In this document: piece by piece, positions 19,100-28,149 of the stretch | Layout: each line of letters opens with the position of its first letter | Position numbering within the stretch: the stretch's first letter is position 1 | NCBI RefSeq assembly: GCF_010906925.1 | Contig: NZ_VTVE01000002.1 | Span: 434,001-498,000, forward strand | From: Pseudobutyrivibrio xylanivorans | GTDB lineage: Bacteria; Bacillota; Clostridia; Lachnospirales; Lachnospiraceae | DNA: 64,000 bases | Direction: 5' to 3' | Notes under the pieces: model-generated | The model's input: the letters and a program-made list of their open reading frames with translations, nothing else | Database searches by the model: none | What the model was told of the DNA's origin: nothing | Translations under genes and position numbers: made by a program

Positions 19100-20035
19100 C
19101 TACCAGCCCTTCTTAGCGCTGATTTTATAATTCTTTTTTGTAAGTCCTGTAGTGTTCTTGTCCTTTTTCCATTGATATGGAGTTTTGCTAGTTAGCTTTT
19201 TGAAATTGCGATTGAATGTAGATGGAGTCTGATAGCCTACTCTAAATCCTATCTCCTCCATGGCGTAATCTGTGGTCTGCATAAGCTCACAAGCCTTATC
19301 AATGCGAATCATATTCAGATAATCAAGAGGCTTCATACTCATGCTCTCTTCAAATATACGTCTGAAATGACTCTCAGATAATCCGCATTCGTCCGCCACA
19401 TCCGACATTTTAATCTCCTCAGCAAAATGCTCCGCAATGTAATTAACACTTCGCTCGATATAGCTATTAAGTCGCTTCTCTTCAAGTGTAAGAGATGAGC
19501 TCATGTCTTCATTGAGCCTCAATAGCTCTGCAACAAATGCTCTAAGATAACCCTTAACAGCCTGTCTGTAATAAGGTTTTTTCTCGCGATACTCCTCCAT
19601 TACAGAACGAACTAAAGCTGTAAGATTTTTATTTTGGTTCCATTGAATGACGTACCCTTGGTTGTTAATACGCTTTATAACCTCCTCAGGTATCAATCTA
19701 TGAAACTGCATTTCTTTTCTAATAAAATTATCAATATCGATAAACAGGTATTCCCATTTGCATATGCCATCATTAAGACTTTTGGTCTCATGAGGTATAT
19801 TTTCCGGGATTATAGTGATTATTCCACCTTTATAATTAACGGTGGATTCCTCAATAGTAAGTTTGCCATTTCCCCAATAGCAATACCCTATTTCCATATA
19901 ATTATGAAAATGTAAAAGGTTCTCTGTCTCCGCTCCGTAGCTTTGAACCCAGCTTTCCCCCAAAAGAGCAAGCACATATTCATCCGATGGAATCTCGTAA
20001 TACCTGTATTCTATCTGACGTTTTTGCTTTGCCAT
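19100..20035 (-). CDS. AraC-family transcriptional regulator of the galactoside locus
   Basis: The 311-residue protein has an N-terminal cupin-like ligand domain (LLHFHNYMEIGYCYWGNGKL) and a C-terminal AraC domain with two helix-turn-helix units at about residues 195-295 (MSDVADECGLSESHFRRIFE and MEEIGFRVGYQTPSTFNRNF). Such proteins are usually sugar-responsive activators. It sits between the two paralogous binding-protein genes and just before the transporter-lacZ-galK operon, so it is the natural candidate regulator. Confidence 0.93.
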   Translation of the reverse strand: MAKQKRQIEYRYYEIPSDEYVLALLGESWVQSYGAETENLLHFHNYMEIGYCYWGNGKLTIEESTVNYKGGIITIIPENIPHETKSLNDGICKWEYLFIDIDNFIRKEMQFHRLIPEEVIKRINNQGYVIQWNQNKNLTALVRSVMEEYREKKPYYRQAVKGYLRAFVAELLRLNEDMSSSLTLEEKRLNSYIERSVNYIAEHFAEEIKMSDVADECGLSESHFRRIFEESMSMKPLDYLNMIRIDKACELMQTTDYAMEEIGFRVGYQTPSTFNRNFKKLTSKTPYQWKKDKNTTGLTKKNYKISAKKGW

Positions 20036-20050
20036 TACCTATTTCCTAAA

Positions 20051-21373
20051 CTAATACTTTGGTTCGGTCTCCTTTTTATATTCTGTCTCAGCTGTAGCTA
20101 GTGCCTCATCAATGTCAGTGCCATTTTTTATAATATCAAGCACTGCCTGTGACATGTATTTTCTACATACATAATGATAATCCGATTGTTCTACCGATGG
20201 AACAAGCTGAGAGTACTCTACTATTGTTGCGTAAATTGGCTGATTGTTAAAATACTCAACACCCTGAGTATATACATCAGAGCCTGCTGCTGCAACACAA
20301 GAACCTACAACTCCTGCATTAAGTAAAGCATCATCATAAGTGATTGAGCTGCCATCTATTGCTGAACCACCGCCAAATGTATATGCCAAAAAGTCCTTGG
20401 CTAACATAGAGTTCTTGCAATTAGAAGTCACACAAAGAGATGATCCACCATTTGATGCGTAGCCTGGAATGCCTGTAAATGTAGGTGCGTATGTGATTTC
20501 CCATTTGCCTGAATTAGCCTTAACCTGCTGAATAGAGCTAATAATCCAGTTGCCATCATAGACACCGGCAACCATATCATTTCCAATAGCATTATCAACG
20601 TAATCGTCCCAATCCTCTGCAAGATAAAGTACGTTATCATTAACTAATTGTACAATTGTCTCTACTACCTCTTTTAGCTTCTCATTGCCTACAATAAAAG
20701 GACTACCGCTTCTGAACTGGGACTCACCCTCAGCCTGAAGCATCATGTAGATTAAATCATTATCCTTACCAATGGCGCTAATTAGGTACTTTCCTGTCTT
20801 CTGATATACGTCTTTACCGATTTCATCGAACTCTTTCCATGTGATATCGGTAACATCCTCTAATGTATATCCACATTCTTTTAAAATATCTACTCTATAT
20901 GCAAAAATTGTAGTACCTGAATCCACTGGAAAACCATAGTGAACTCCATTTACCACTGAATATGATACCTTATCAGAGCCTAGATTATCCCAGTCTACAA
21001 TGGCATCTTCAACTGACATAAAAGAACCGGAATATGCCTTAACATACTTCTGGATACTGTGATCCTGAAATAAAACTATATCTGGTAGTGAAGAGAAATC
21101 CTTTGCCTTATAGGCATCCTCAACAGCATCCTCTATGGCATCTGAATTTCCCATATTCACAATATTCAATTCAAAATTAGGATTAACCTGTTTGTAATCC
21201 TTTTCAGCTGCCTTAAGGGCTGGAATATTAAAATTGTCATCCCAAGCATACACGGTAAGAGTGTCATCAGAGCCAGCCATATCTGAAATGACTTCCTGAC
21301 TTTTCTTAGCACAGCTTGAAAGTGATAACATCATTCCAGCTATTAAAACTGCAGATAATAATTTCTTTCTCAA
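20051..21373 (-). CDS. Second substrate-binding lipoprotein, paralogue of the transporter's own
   Basis: The 440-residue protein closely resembles the 17504-18859 product over its whole length (for example TLTVYAWDDNFNIPALKAAE and LPDIVLFQDHSIQKYV). A lipoprotein signal MRKKLLSAVLIAGMMLSLSS precedes the lipobox cysteine. The start is a TTG at 21371-21373, eight bases after AGGAGGCG; no ATG is available nearby. It is followed by the AraC gene and has no permease of its own. It could deliver a different sugar to the shared permeases or serve in sensing. Confidence 0.9.
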   Translation of the reverse strand: MRKKLLSAVLIAGMMLSLSSCAKKSQEVISDMAGSDDTLTVYAWDDNFNIPALKAAEKDYKQVNPNFELNIVNMGNSDAIEDAVEDAYKAKDFSSLPDIVLFQDHSIQKYVKAYSGSFMSVEDAIVDWDNLGSDKVSYSVVNGVHYGFPVDSGTTIFAYRVDILKECGYTLEDVTDITWKEFDEIGKDVYQKTGKYLISAIGKDNDLIYMMLQAEGESQFRSGSPFIVGNEKLKEVVETIVQLVNDNVLYLAEDWDDYVDNAIGNDMVAGVYDGNWIISSIQQVKANSGKWEITYAPTFTGIPGYASNGGSSLCVTSNCKNSMLAKDFLAYTFGGGSAIDGSSITYDDALLNAGVVGSCVAAAGSDVYTQGVEYFNNQPIYATIVEYSQLVPSVEQSDYHYVCRKYMSQAVLDIIKNGTDIDEALATAETEYKKETEPKY

Positions 21374-21394
21374 ATAAATCGCCTCCTGTATAAA

Positions 21395-22585
21395 CTAGAG
21401 TCCGCACTCCTTAGCCAAAGCTTCAAATGCTGGTATTGAGCGCTTAATCATCTCATAGTCTACGCAATATGCCATTCTAATATATCCTGGGCAACCGAAG
21501 GATTTGGTAGATACCAAAATAATGTGATGCTTCTTAGCAAGAGAAACAAACTCTTCCTCGTCCTCCATAGGTGCCTTTACAAGCAAATAAAATGCGCCCT
21601 GTGGCTTAACTACCTTGAAACCAAGGGATGTAAGCTTGTCATATAATAGCTTTCTGTTTCTATCGTAGAAATCAAGATCTACTCCCTCATCCAAACATCT
21701 AGAAACAACCAACTGGAATAATGATGGTGCATTAACATAGCCTAAGCATCTATTTGCTACAGCCATTGCATTTATCATTTCGTCATAACAATCCATTTTC
21801 TTAGAAAGAGCCATGTAACCAATTCTCTCACCTGGAAGAGAAAGTGTCTTAGAGAATGAATAGATATAAATACTGTTCTTGATAATTGAAGGAATATAAG
21901 GTACCACCTCATTATCATAAACAAGCTCTCTATATGGCTCATCCGCAAGTACGTAAATTGGATGACCTATTCTTTTTTCTGCTTTTTCAATTATAGCGCC
22001 AAGCTGCTTAATTGTCTCCTCTGGGAAAATTCTACCAGATGGATTGTTAGGATTATTGATAATAATGCACTTAGTCTTTGGATTGATAAGGGCATCTAAT
22101 TCATTAATATTTAAATCAAAGTTGTCCATATCAGGTGGGACAACAACTAATTTGCCGCCGTAGTTAGCTGCATAGTTGCGATACTCTCCAAAATAAGGGG
22201 CAAATGCAATAACTTCATCATCTGTCTCGATAAGTGCTCTGAAGATGCAGTTCATGGCGCCTGCTGCACCAACTGTCATGACGATATCTCCTGCATCATA
22301 GCCCATGTCAAATCTCTTATTAAGATTTACTGCTACATTAGCTCTAACCTCGTCAAATCCTGCATTTTTCATATATCCATGGACGTAAGAGTCTGGATTT
22401 TCAGCTAATATATCTTTGATTGACTCAGTAACTTTTGCCGGCACCGGTGACGCTGGATTTCCCAAACTGAAATCATAAACATTTTCTGAACCAACTTCTG
22501 CCGCTAATTGTAAGCCCTCTTCAAATAGCTTTCTGATAGTAGAACTTCCAGCAACTAGGGCTTCCATACTTTTTGAAATAACCAT
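21395..22585 (-). CDS. PLP-dependent class I/II aminotransferase, aspartate-aminotransferase-like
   Basis: A fold-type I aminotransferase of 396 residues. The PLP lysine lies in YIYSFSKTLSLPGERIGYMA, the cofactor-binding NNPNNPSGRIF and DEPYREL are intact, and the conserved substrate arginine is in GYIRMAYCVD near the end. I chose the ATG at 22583-22585, which has an AGAGAGGA site about eight bases upstream, rather than the GTG seven codons earlier. It transfers amino groups between amino acids and 2-oxo acids; the exact substrate cannot be read. It precedes the second binding-protein gene by 21 bases, perhaps by chance. Confidence 0.88.
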   Translation of the reverse strand: MVISKSMEALVAGSSTIRKLFEEGLQLAAEVGSENVYDFSLGNPASPVPAKVTESIKDILAENPDSYVHGYMKNAGFDEVRANVAVNLNKRFDMGYDAGDIVMTVGAAGAMNCIFRALIETDDEVIAFAPYFGEYRNYAANYGGKLVVVPPDMDNFDLNINELDALINPKTKCIIINNPNNPSGRIFPEETIKQLGAIIEKAEKRIGHPIYVLADEPYRELVYDNEVVPYIPSIIKNSIYIYSFSKTLSLPGERIGYMALSKKMDCYDEMINAMAVANRCLGYVNAPSLFQLVVSRCLDEGVDLDFYDRNRKLLYDKLTSLGFKVVKPQGAFYLLVKAPMEDEEEFVSLAKKHHIILVSTKSFGCPGYIRMAYCVDYEMIKRSIPAFEALAKECGL

Positions 22586-22635
22586 TTCTTCCGTCCTCTC
22601 TTTCACTTTAGTACGCTAAATTATTTTATTATATA

Positions 22636-24018
22636 TCACTCCTTTCGTCTATCGTTTTTGCTATAAAACTCTGTTTTGTCAGCATACATATTTTTATCTG
22701 CTATATTAACTAAATCCTCAACATCTAAGCATTTTTCGCTCCATACAGAACCTATCGCCATTGAAATCTTTTTACTCTTCTTTCGAAGTCTCTCTACATG
22801 CTGGGCAAAAGTCTCCTCACTAACCTGAGGCATCACTACCACAAATTCATCTCCACCAATTCGATAGCAATATTTCTTTTTAAAGATGGATGCTATTGCC
22901 TCAGAGGCCTCTTTTATTACATTATCACCTGCTTCATGTCCCATCTCATCATTTACCGACTTCAATCCATTTATATCCACAAAGCATATTCCAACGGAAA
23001 TATCCATTCCCTCTAGCATTCCAATTTTAGAGTTAAAAGCTTTTCTGTTTCCAGCGTCTGTGAGAATATCGTGCTCACTCATATATAGCATTTCCGACTG
23101 AAGGATATAGTTTCTAACTTCTTCTGAGATAAAAATTGCTACAGATTCAACTACTTCTTTTATATTTACATCTGTTTCTCGACTGATATTATCAACCAGC
23201 AAATATCCAATAATCGTATTTTTATCTGTCAATTTAGCTAGCACGTAGTTTGAAACTTTTCCTGATAACATACCTGCATAGGCTTGTTGGTTTTTTACAT
23301 TTACAAGCAATGTATCTTCGATAATTATTATATTCTCGCCATACATCTGCTTGTTCCACATTGTAAAAATGTCGTATTGCTCGAATTCTTTTCTAGATGG
23401 CAGTCCTGTTCCATTTACTCTGTCCGACCATTCGACGATTTCTCCTATTTCACCCTTGTTATTTTCTATAATCATAGCCCTGTCAGCTTTAAGGGTTGTT
23501 CCGAGGATTTTCAAAGCAGCCTTAATTCCTTTTTTGAAATCACCTGCAGACAATGCTTTAGCGCATTCAATAATTACGTTGTTGGATTTTGTAGTTATTT
23601 CCTTGGTATCTTCCTTGCGTTTTTCAGCTGTTACGTCATGAATAATAAAGGCACAAAATCCCTTTTTAAATACAGGCACCGCCCAGAATTCAAACCATTT
23701 ATTAAATTGTGTATTATAGGTGCGATTAATTACAGACTGACGCATGATTGCAGCTTGATAACTAAGCCTAATCCAATCCTCGTCCCTATTAGATACCGTC
23801 GAGTAATAGGTTGCGCCTATTAACTCAGCGGAAGGTTTGCCAACTAATGAAGCGTATTTTTCATTGGCAAATAGAAACAGCATGTCTCGGACTGTACCAA
23901 ATGGATCTGTCACCACCTGGAAAACACAGCATGCATCTGGCAAGTCCTTAAGCATCCTTAATATATCCCCATCAGAGTAGTCAATTGTAGACATTACTAC
24001 TTCGTTTTTCTCACTCAA
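22636..24018 (-). CDS. PAS-GAF-GGDEF diguanylate cyclase
   Basis: A 460-residue cytoplasmic protein without membrane segments. An N-terminal PAS domain (about 20-135) is followed by a GAF-like domain (about 150-300) and a C-terminal GGDEF domain with an intact active-site motif RIGGDEFVVVMP and the metal-binding FVDINGLKSVNDEMGHEAGD. It should make cyclic-di-GMP from two GTP. The start is a TTG at 24016-24018 with AGGAGGGGAAGT directly upstream. Confidence 0.9.
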   Translation of the reverse strand: MSEKNEVVMSTIDYSDGDILRMLKDLPDACCVFQVVTDPFGTVRDMLFLFANEKYASLVGKPSAELIGATYYSTVSNRDEDWIRLSYQAAIMRQSVINRTYNTQFNKWFEFWAVPVFKKGFCAFIIHDVTAEKRKEDTKEITTKSNNVIIECAKALSAGDFKKGIKAALKILGTTLKADRAMIIENNKGEIGEIVEWSDRVNGTGLPSRKEFEQYDIFTMWNKQMYGENIIIIEDTLLVNVKNQQAYAGMLSGKVSNYVLAKLTDKNTIIGYLLVDNISRETDVNIKEVVESVAIFISEEVRNYILQSEMLYMSEHDILTDAGNRKAFNSKIGMLEGMDISVGICFVDINGLKSVNDEMGHEAGDNVIKEASEAIASIFKKKYCYRIGGDEFVVVMPQVSEETFAQHVERLRKKSKKISMAIGSVWSEKCLDVEDLVNIADKNMYADKTEFYSKNDRRKE

Positions 24019-24107
24019 ACTTCCCCTCCTAACGTCACGTAAAAACCAATATTTTCAATGTCTATCCCCAAAATATTACACACTTTCCGTTTATTATACC
24101 ATCTATT

Positions 24108-25019
24108 CTATTCTCCCTCAATCACTGCAAGGGCTAGAATTCCGGCAATTACTAAAAACAGGAAGAAATACTGAAGCTTAGTAAGCTTCTCTTTTAAAAC
24201 AATTCTAGACAGAATAAGTGATACTACACATACCGATGAAATGATAGGGGCTGCAATTGCTCCATCTCCACTCATGGCATACACATATGTAAACTGACCT
24301 GCTGTCTCACAAACACCTGCTAAAATCTTATCCCTCTGTGTAGGAAGTTCAAATTTAACTCCCTTGATTTTCATAAATATCAAAAGAACTACTGCGCAAA
24401 TGAAAAATGTAAGCTCATAGGATGTATTGGCAACATCCTCAATTGTTGCTTCTGTGATATTTGAAAGTGGGCTTGTTTCAATATCAAGGAAATATATATC
24501 AAGAAGACTTCCTATGGCATCTATGATTGCGTAGCAAAATGGCATTGCAAATGCTATAATTGCCATCTTCTTCCCAAGCTTTTTCTTTCTATCAGTGTCT
24601 CCTGTATTATCTAGAAATCCAATACCTAATATACCAATTACAATTACTACAATGGCTATCGCAGAACCTGCTGCAATAGTCTCACCTAGAACTACAACTG
24701 CTAAAAGGGAGCAAATAGCACCAGATGTGTTTTCGATTGGATCTGAGATGGACTCTTCTATAAATCTCATTCCGAAGAATGAAAATGCCATTGAAATAAT
24801 ATAACAAAGGGATACTGGAAGATAATTAATGAGATTTTTAGGGTCGTATCCAATATCTCCTGTTATAAGTGTAAATACGGCATGAATGCCCATTATGAAA
24901 CCTACGCAGACGCATATTTTAAGATGAGCAAACTTCTCATCAGGCCTTGCACCCTTCTTATAAAATAGTTCTGCTAGACCCCATATAAAGGTAGTCGCAA
25001 GAGCGAAAAATAACCACAT
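24108..25019 (-). CDS. EamA-family (DMT superfamily) transporter
   Basis: Integral membrane protein of 303 residues with about ten hydrophobic segments in two halves, each resembling an EamA repeat (the first ends SGAICSLLAVVVLGETIAAG, the second SVCVVSLILSRIVLKEKLTK). These proteins export or import small metabolites. The substrate cannot be deduced. It stands apart from its neighbours. Confidence 0.88.
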   Translation of the reverse strand: MWLFFALATTFIWGLAELFYKKGARPDEKFAHLKICVCVGFIMGIHAVFTLITGDIGYDPKNLINYLPVSLCYIISMAFSFFGMRFIEESISDPIENTSGAICSLLAVVVLGETIAAGSAIAIVVIVIGILGIGFLDNTGDTDRKKKLGKKMAIIAFAMPFCYAIIDAIGSLLDIYFLDIETSPLSNITEATIEDVANTSYELTFFICAVVLLIFMKIKGVKFELPTQRDKILAGVCETAGQFTYVYAMSGDGAIAAPIISSVCVVSLILSRIVLKEKLTKLQYFFLFLVIAGILALAVIEGE

Positions 25020-25067
25020 AATATTACTCTCTTTCTTTTTAAAATTTGCCTCTATTAAAACATAAAG

Positions 25068-25091
25068 AAAAGACTGTTGTTACAGCCTTTT
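25068..25091 (-). terminator. Hairpin after the small gene at 25.1 kb
   Basis: AAAAGACTGTTGTTACAGCC plus TTTT forms a stem with one G-U pair just after the stop codon of the preceding minus-strand gene. Only a short T stretch follows, so termination strength is uncertain. Confidence 0.55.
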
Positions 25092-25268
25092 CTATTTATT
25101 TGAGTCGGGTAAATCTATGTTTATACTAACATCGATATTTGCCTTATTAATTTTGTCCTTATTTATCCTCATTTGAGCATCATGCAAAATATCGCGAATC
25201 TTTTCCAAATCTTCATACGCATCATCAGATGAGTATGGCTTGTTTTCATCCTGAAAGTTAAAATCCAT
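25092..25268 (-). CDS. Small acidic hypothetical protein
   Basis: Unrecognised 58-residue soluble protein with a predicted helical middle (AYEDLEKIRDILHDAQMRIN) and a C-terminal part rich in Asn, Asp and Ile. The ATG at 25266-25268 has GGGGA ten bases upstream. A second ATG five codons earlier has no site. It is followed by a hairpin, which supports a real transcription unit. Confidence 0.5.
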   Translation of the reverse strand: MDFNFQDENKPYSSDDAYEDLEKIRDILHDAQMRINKDKINKANIDVSINIDLPDSNK

Positions 25269-25315
25269 AAGCCAAGTCCCCATTTTTAATTACTTAGGAA
25301 CTTCAGTTTATCAGA

Positions 25316-26254
25316 TTATTTTGAAGAAATGATGTCCTCTATCTGGCCCTCGATAATTTTCATTAGACGCTGTCTTGCCTCTACAGCCGCCCATGCAATA
25401 TGAGGTGTGATAATAAGCTTTGTGCTGTCCTTGATTCTAACAAGTGGATTGTCGCTAGACATAGGCTCCACATCAAGTACATCAAGACCTGCTGCTGCAA
25501 TTTGTCCACACTCTAGTGCGTCAGCTAAGTCTTTTTCCACAATAATAGGACCTCTTCCCACATTTACCAGAATAGCTGTGTTTTTCATCTTCTCAAGGGC
25601 AGTCTTATCAATCAAATGAAGTGTATTTTCATCAAGTGGTGCGTGGATAGTGATGATATCCGATGTGGATAAAAGTGTATCAAAATCCACTTCCTTGTAG
25701 ATATCTGAGTGATTACGTCCTGTAGTAGAAAAATAAACTACATTGGCTCCAAGGCATGTTGCAATCTCAGCCACTCTGCTTCCAATTGCGCCAAGTCCGA
25801 TTATGCCCCATGTTTTGCCACTGATTTCATTGAAATGCTTTTCAAAATGAGTGAACATCCTATCATTAACATAGCGCTCACTTTTTACATACTCATCATA
25901 GTAGCTTAGGTGCTCATAAAGGTGAAGTGCAAGTGCAAGTGTATGCTGGGCAACTGCCTCTGTAGAATAGCCAGCTACATTTCTCCATTCTATGCCTCTG
26001 CTGGCAAGATAATCCTTGTCCAGGTTGTTGGTACCTGTAGCTGTGACACACACAAGCTTCAAGGATTTTGCCTGACCAATTGTTGACTCGTTAACTAGCA
26101 CCTTATTGAGTACGATAATATCTGCATCTTTTACTCTCTCAGGGACTTCCTCTGAAGTAGAATAGTCGTAGATAACCACCTCTCCAAATCTCTCAAACCC
26201 AGAGAGATCAATGTCTTCTCCAATTGTTTTTCTGTCTAGGAATACTATCTTCAT
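25316..26254 (-). CDS. D-isomer-specific 2-hydroxyacid dehydrogenase
   Basis: NAD-dependent dehydrogenase of 312 residues. The Rossmann motif is TWGIIGLGAIGSRVAEIATC at about residue 148, and the catalytic Arg, Glu and His are in VNVGRGPIIVE, AGLDVLDVEP and TPHIAWA. The group includes hydroxypyruvate/glycerate, lactate and phosphoglycerate dehydrogenases; the short length without an ACT domain favours a glycerate or lactate type enzyme. It is 29 bases downstream of the Dabb-family gene. Confidence 0.93.
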   Translation of the reverse strand: MKIVFLDRKTIGEDIDLSGFERFGEVVIYDYSTSEEVPERVKDADIIVLNKVLVNESTIGQAKSLKLVCVTATGTNNLDKDYLASRGIEWRNVAGYSTEAVAQHTLALALHLYEHLSYYDEYVKSERYVNDRMFTHFEKHFNEISGKTWGIIGLGAIGSRVAEIATCLGANVVYFSTTGRNHSDIYKEVDFDTLLSTSDIITIHAPLDENTLHLIDKTALEKMKNTAILVNVGRGPIIVEKDLADALECGQIAAAGLDVLDVEPMSSDNPLVRIKDSTKLIITPHIAWAAVEARQRLMKIIEGQIEDIISSK

Positions 26255-26283
26255 TTTGCTTCTCTTTTCGTATTACTTATTAT

Positions 26284-26586
26284 CTATACCTCAAAATCAA
26301 GGCACACTCTTGATGCTGTGTATGGTCGTACCTTGCCGTCTGCTACAGCAACATGCTCTGGATGAACTGCATATCCCTTAAGAGATGCCTCATCCTCAAA
26401 AGAAGAATCAAGCATCAAATCTGCATTTGAGCTTGGCAATCCTTCTGTGTAAACCTTTATATCAATTAATCCAGGAATCTTGCCCTGAAGTGCCTCAAGA
26501 CCCTCTTTGATACCAGCCTTGATTTTAGCCTTCTCCTCTGGGGAAAACTCTTCCTTTAAAGTCCATAAAATAACGTGCTTTACCAT
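26284..26586 (-). CDS. Dabb-family (stress-responsive alpha/beta barrel) protein
   Basis: A 100-residue ferredoxin-like domain starting MVKHVILWTLKEEFSPEEK, with the family's IPGLIDIKVYTEGLPSSNAD and a histidine-containing YAVHPEHVAVAD. Such dimeric barrels occur in stress and secondary-metabolism proteins, mostly without known activity. It probably shares a transcript with the hydroxyacid dehydrogenase gene. Confidence 0.88.
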   Translation of the reverse strand: MVKHVILWTLKEEFSPEEKAKIKAGIKEGLEALQGKIPGLIDIKVYTEGLPSSNADLMLDSSFEDEASLKGYAVHPEHVAVADGKVRPYTASRVCLDFEV

Positions 26587-26615
26587 AAACTATCCTCCTA
26601 AAAAAATTCTTATAA

Positions 26616-26660
26616 AATCAGGGCCATGCTGAGCTTGTCAACATTGACCCTGAAAACAAA
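26616..26660 (-). terminator. Possible terminator after rubrerythrin
   Basis: TCAGGG and CCCTGA close a hairpin of about 36 bases whose arms continue with ATG against CAT, followed by TTTT on the minus strand. Confidence 0.5.
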
Positions 26661-26676
26661 TCCATAGTGTTAAGAA

Positions 26677-27219
26677 TTAATAATTCTCTTCTCTAACCTC
26701 GAAGTATGCCTTTGGATGCTTGCAAACTGGACAAACCTCTGGGGCCTCTGTTCCAACTACAATGTGACCACAGTTGCGGCACTCCCACATAGTTACGCCA
26801 CTCTTTTTGAATACTTCCATAGCCTCTACGTTGTTAAGAAGCTTGCGATAGCGCTCCTCGTGAGCCTTCTCGATAGCACCAACACCTCTGAACTGTTCTG
26901 CAAGTTCTGGGAAGCCCTCTTCATCTGCTTCCTTAGCCATGCGATCATACATGTCTGTCCACTCAGCATTCTCACCCTCTGCTGCATGGAGAAGATTCTC
27001 TGGAGTAGTTCCAACTCCGCCTAAAGCCTTGAACCAAAGCTTAGCATGCTCCTTTTCATTGTCAGCTGTCTTTAAAAATAATGCTGCAATCTGCTCGTAT
27101 CCAGCTTTCTTAGCAACTGAAGCGAAATATGTATATTTGTTGCGAGCCATTGATTCGCCAGCAAATGCCTCCCAAAGGTTCTTCTCTGTCTTAGTGCCTG
27201 CGTATTTGTTCTCTGCCAT
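26677..27219 (-). CDS. rbr: Rubrerythrin
   Basis: Rubrerythrin is a cytoplasmic non-haem diiron peroxidase that protects anaerobes from hydrogen peroxide. The protein has 180 residues: a ferritin-like four-helix domain carrying iron ligands ([40 protein letters not shown]) and a C-terminal rubredoxin domain with CRNCG and [11 protein letters not shown]. Its presence fits an obligate anaerobe. It has its own predicted promoter and an AAAGGAGGA site. Confidence 0.97.
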   Translation of the reverse strand: MAENKYAGTKTEKNLWEAFAGESMARNKYTYFASVAKKAGYEQIAALFLKTADNEKEHAKLWFKALGGVGTTPENLLHAAEGENAEWTDMYDRMAKEADEEGFPELAEQFRGVGAIEKAHEERYRKLLNNVEAMEVFKKSGVTMWECRNCGHIVVGTEAPEVCPVCKHPKAYFEVREENY

Positions 27220-27267
27220 TTTTTATCCTCCTTTTACACTAAAAAACTCTCCTCCCCTTTAAGATTG

Positions 27268-27296
27268 ATTATCGCTAATCTATGCACTTTTTGCAA
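27268..27296 (-). promoter_or_regulatory. Predicted rubrerythrin promoter
   Basis: On the minus strand TTGCAA (27291-27296) and GATAAT (27268-27273) are 17 bases apart, overlapping the last codons of the upstream nucleotidase gene. Confidence 0.6.
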
Positions 27297-27801
27297 GTGT
27301 GTTTTGCGCAATTAATTGAGACACAATCCCTTTTATAGTGGTGCACATTGCATTAGGATTCATACGGCTAGATATCATAAATCCATTCCACATGCCCTTT
27401 GTAGCATTGATCCCATTTAGATATTTGATTCCATAGCAATTCTTAGCTAAAATCCACTCCTCCAAATTCTTAGAGTAGTCGTCAATTAAAATAGATGTAA
27501 AATCCTGATCTATATACTTTTGCTTGGGCTGGCCATAAGGAACAAATATCCTCTGTAAATGTCCTAAACCGTTGTTATCAAGCCACGTTATTTTGTCATC
27601 CATGGAATGATTATCCTGATAAACAGCTGATAAAATACTGACATCATATTCCTCTGAAAGCATCTTAACCGCATCTATCAATCTCTCATCCGGCTCCAAC
27701 GCTGCAAAATATCCTGGCTCAAATGTGTCTTCTATTGATGCATCCATGTTCCACTTTGCTATGCATCCATCCATGTCTATGTATATTTTAATCTTCTCCA
27801 T
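27280..27801 (-). CDS. HAD-type 5'-nucleotidase, NT5C-like
   Basis: A 173-residue HAD-superfamily protein. Motif I is YIDMDGCIAKW at residues 7-17, with the nucleophile and acid/base aspartates; SAVYQDN is in the motif II region and LIDDYSKNLEEW matches the acidic motif of 5'(3')-deoxyribonucleotidases. It probably dephosphorylates nucleotides, but related small HAD enzymes vary. Confidence 0.75.
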   Translation of the reverse strand: MEKIKIYIDMDGCIAKWNMDASIEDTFEPGYFAALEPDERLIDAVKMLSEEYDVSILSAVYQDNHSMDDKITWLDNNGLGHLQRIFVPYGQPKQKYIDQDFTSILIDDYSKNLEEWILAKNCYGIKYLNGINATKGMWNGFMISSRMNPNAMCTTIKGIVSQLIAQNTLAKSA

Positions 27802-27869
27802 ACCAGCACCTCCTACGTCTGTTAATTAATCCCGCCATTTCTGGGCAGGTTATCTGCTGATATTATTGT

Positions 27870-27902
27870 AAAAAAAAGAAGTGCCCCTTTATAAGGACAC
27901 TC
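27870..27902 (-). terminator. Terminator after the 28-residue ORF
   Basis: AGTGCCCC (27880-27887) pairs with GGACACT (27895-27901), and eight T follow on the minus strand. Confidence 0.75.
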
Positions 27903-27924
27903 CGAAATGCTTTTCAAAATTTAT

Positions 27925-28011
27925 TTAGTCGACATATCCGCTCTTTAAATACTCAACGAATGTCATTAATGTGCCGTTTTCGCTGTCAAATAACTCTCTA
28001 AATAAGCCCAT
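27925..28011 (-). CDS. 28-residue small acidic protein
   Basis: This short open frame encodes MGLFRELFDSENGTLMTFVE followed by YLKSGYVD. It begins six bases after a strong TAGGAGG site and is closed by its own terminator at 27870-27902, so it has all parts of an independent gene. The product is a soluble, amphipathic, acidic peptide that I do not recognise. Confidence 0.6.
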   Translation of the reverse strand: MGLFRELFDSENGTLMTFVEYLKSGYVD

Positions 28012-28149
28012 CGTCTAACCTCCTATTAAGCTGATTCCTAATTACACCATTAGAATACCATCTTTTTTAGAAAGTTCCATTGGGCAAATATACAAATTAA
28101 ACAAATTGCAACACCTAAAACTGTGCACTATGTATAAATCAATAGGATT

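Noticed and set aside
23284-23823. Long open frame (179 codons) on the plus strand.
   Set aside because: It is antisense to the PAS-GAF-GGDEF gene, has no Shine-Dalgarno, and its translation resembles no protein. It is a shadow frame.
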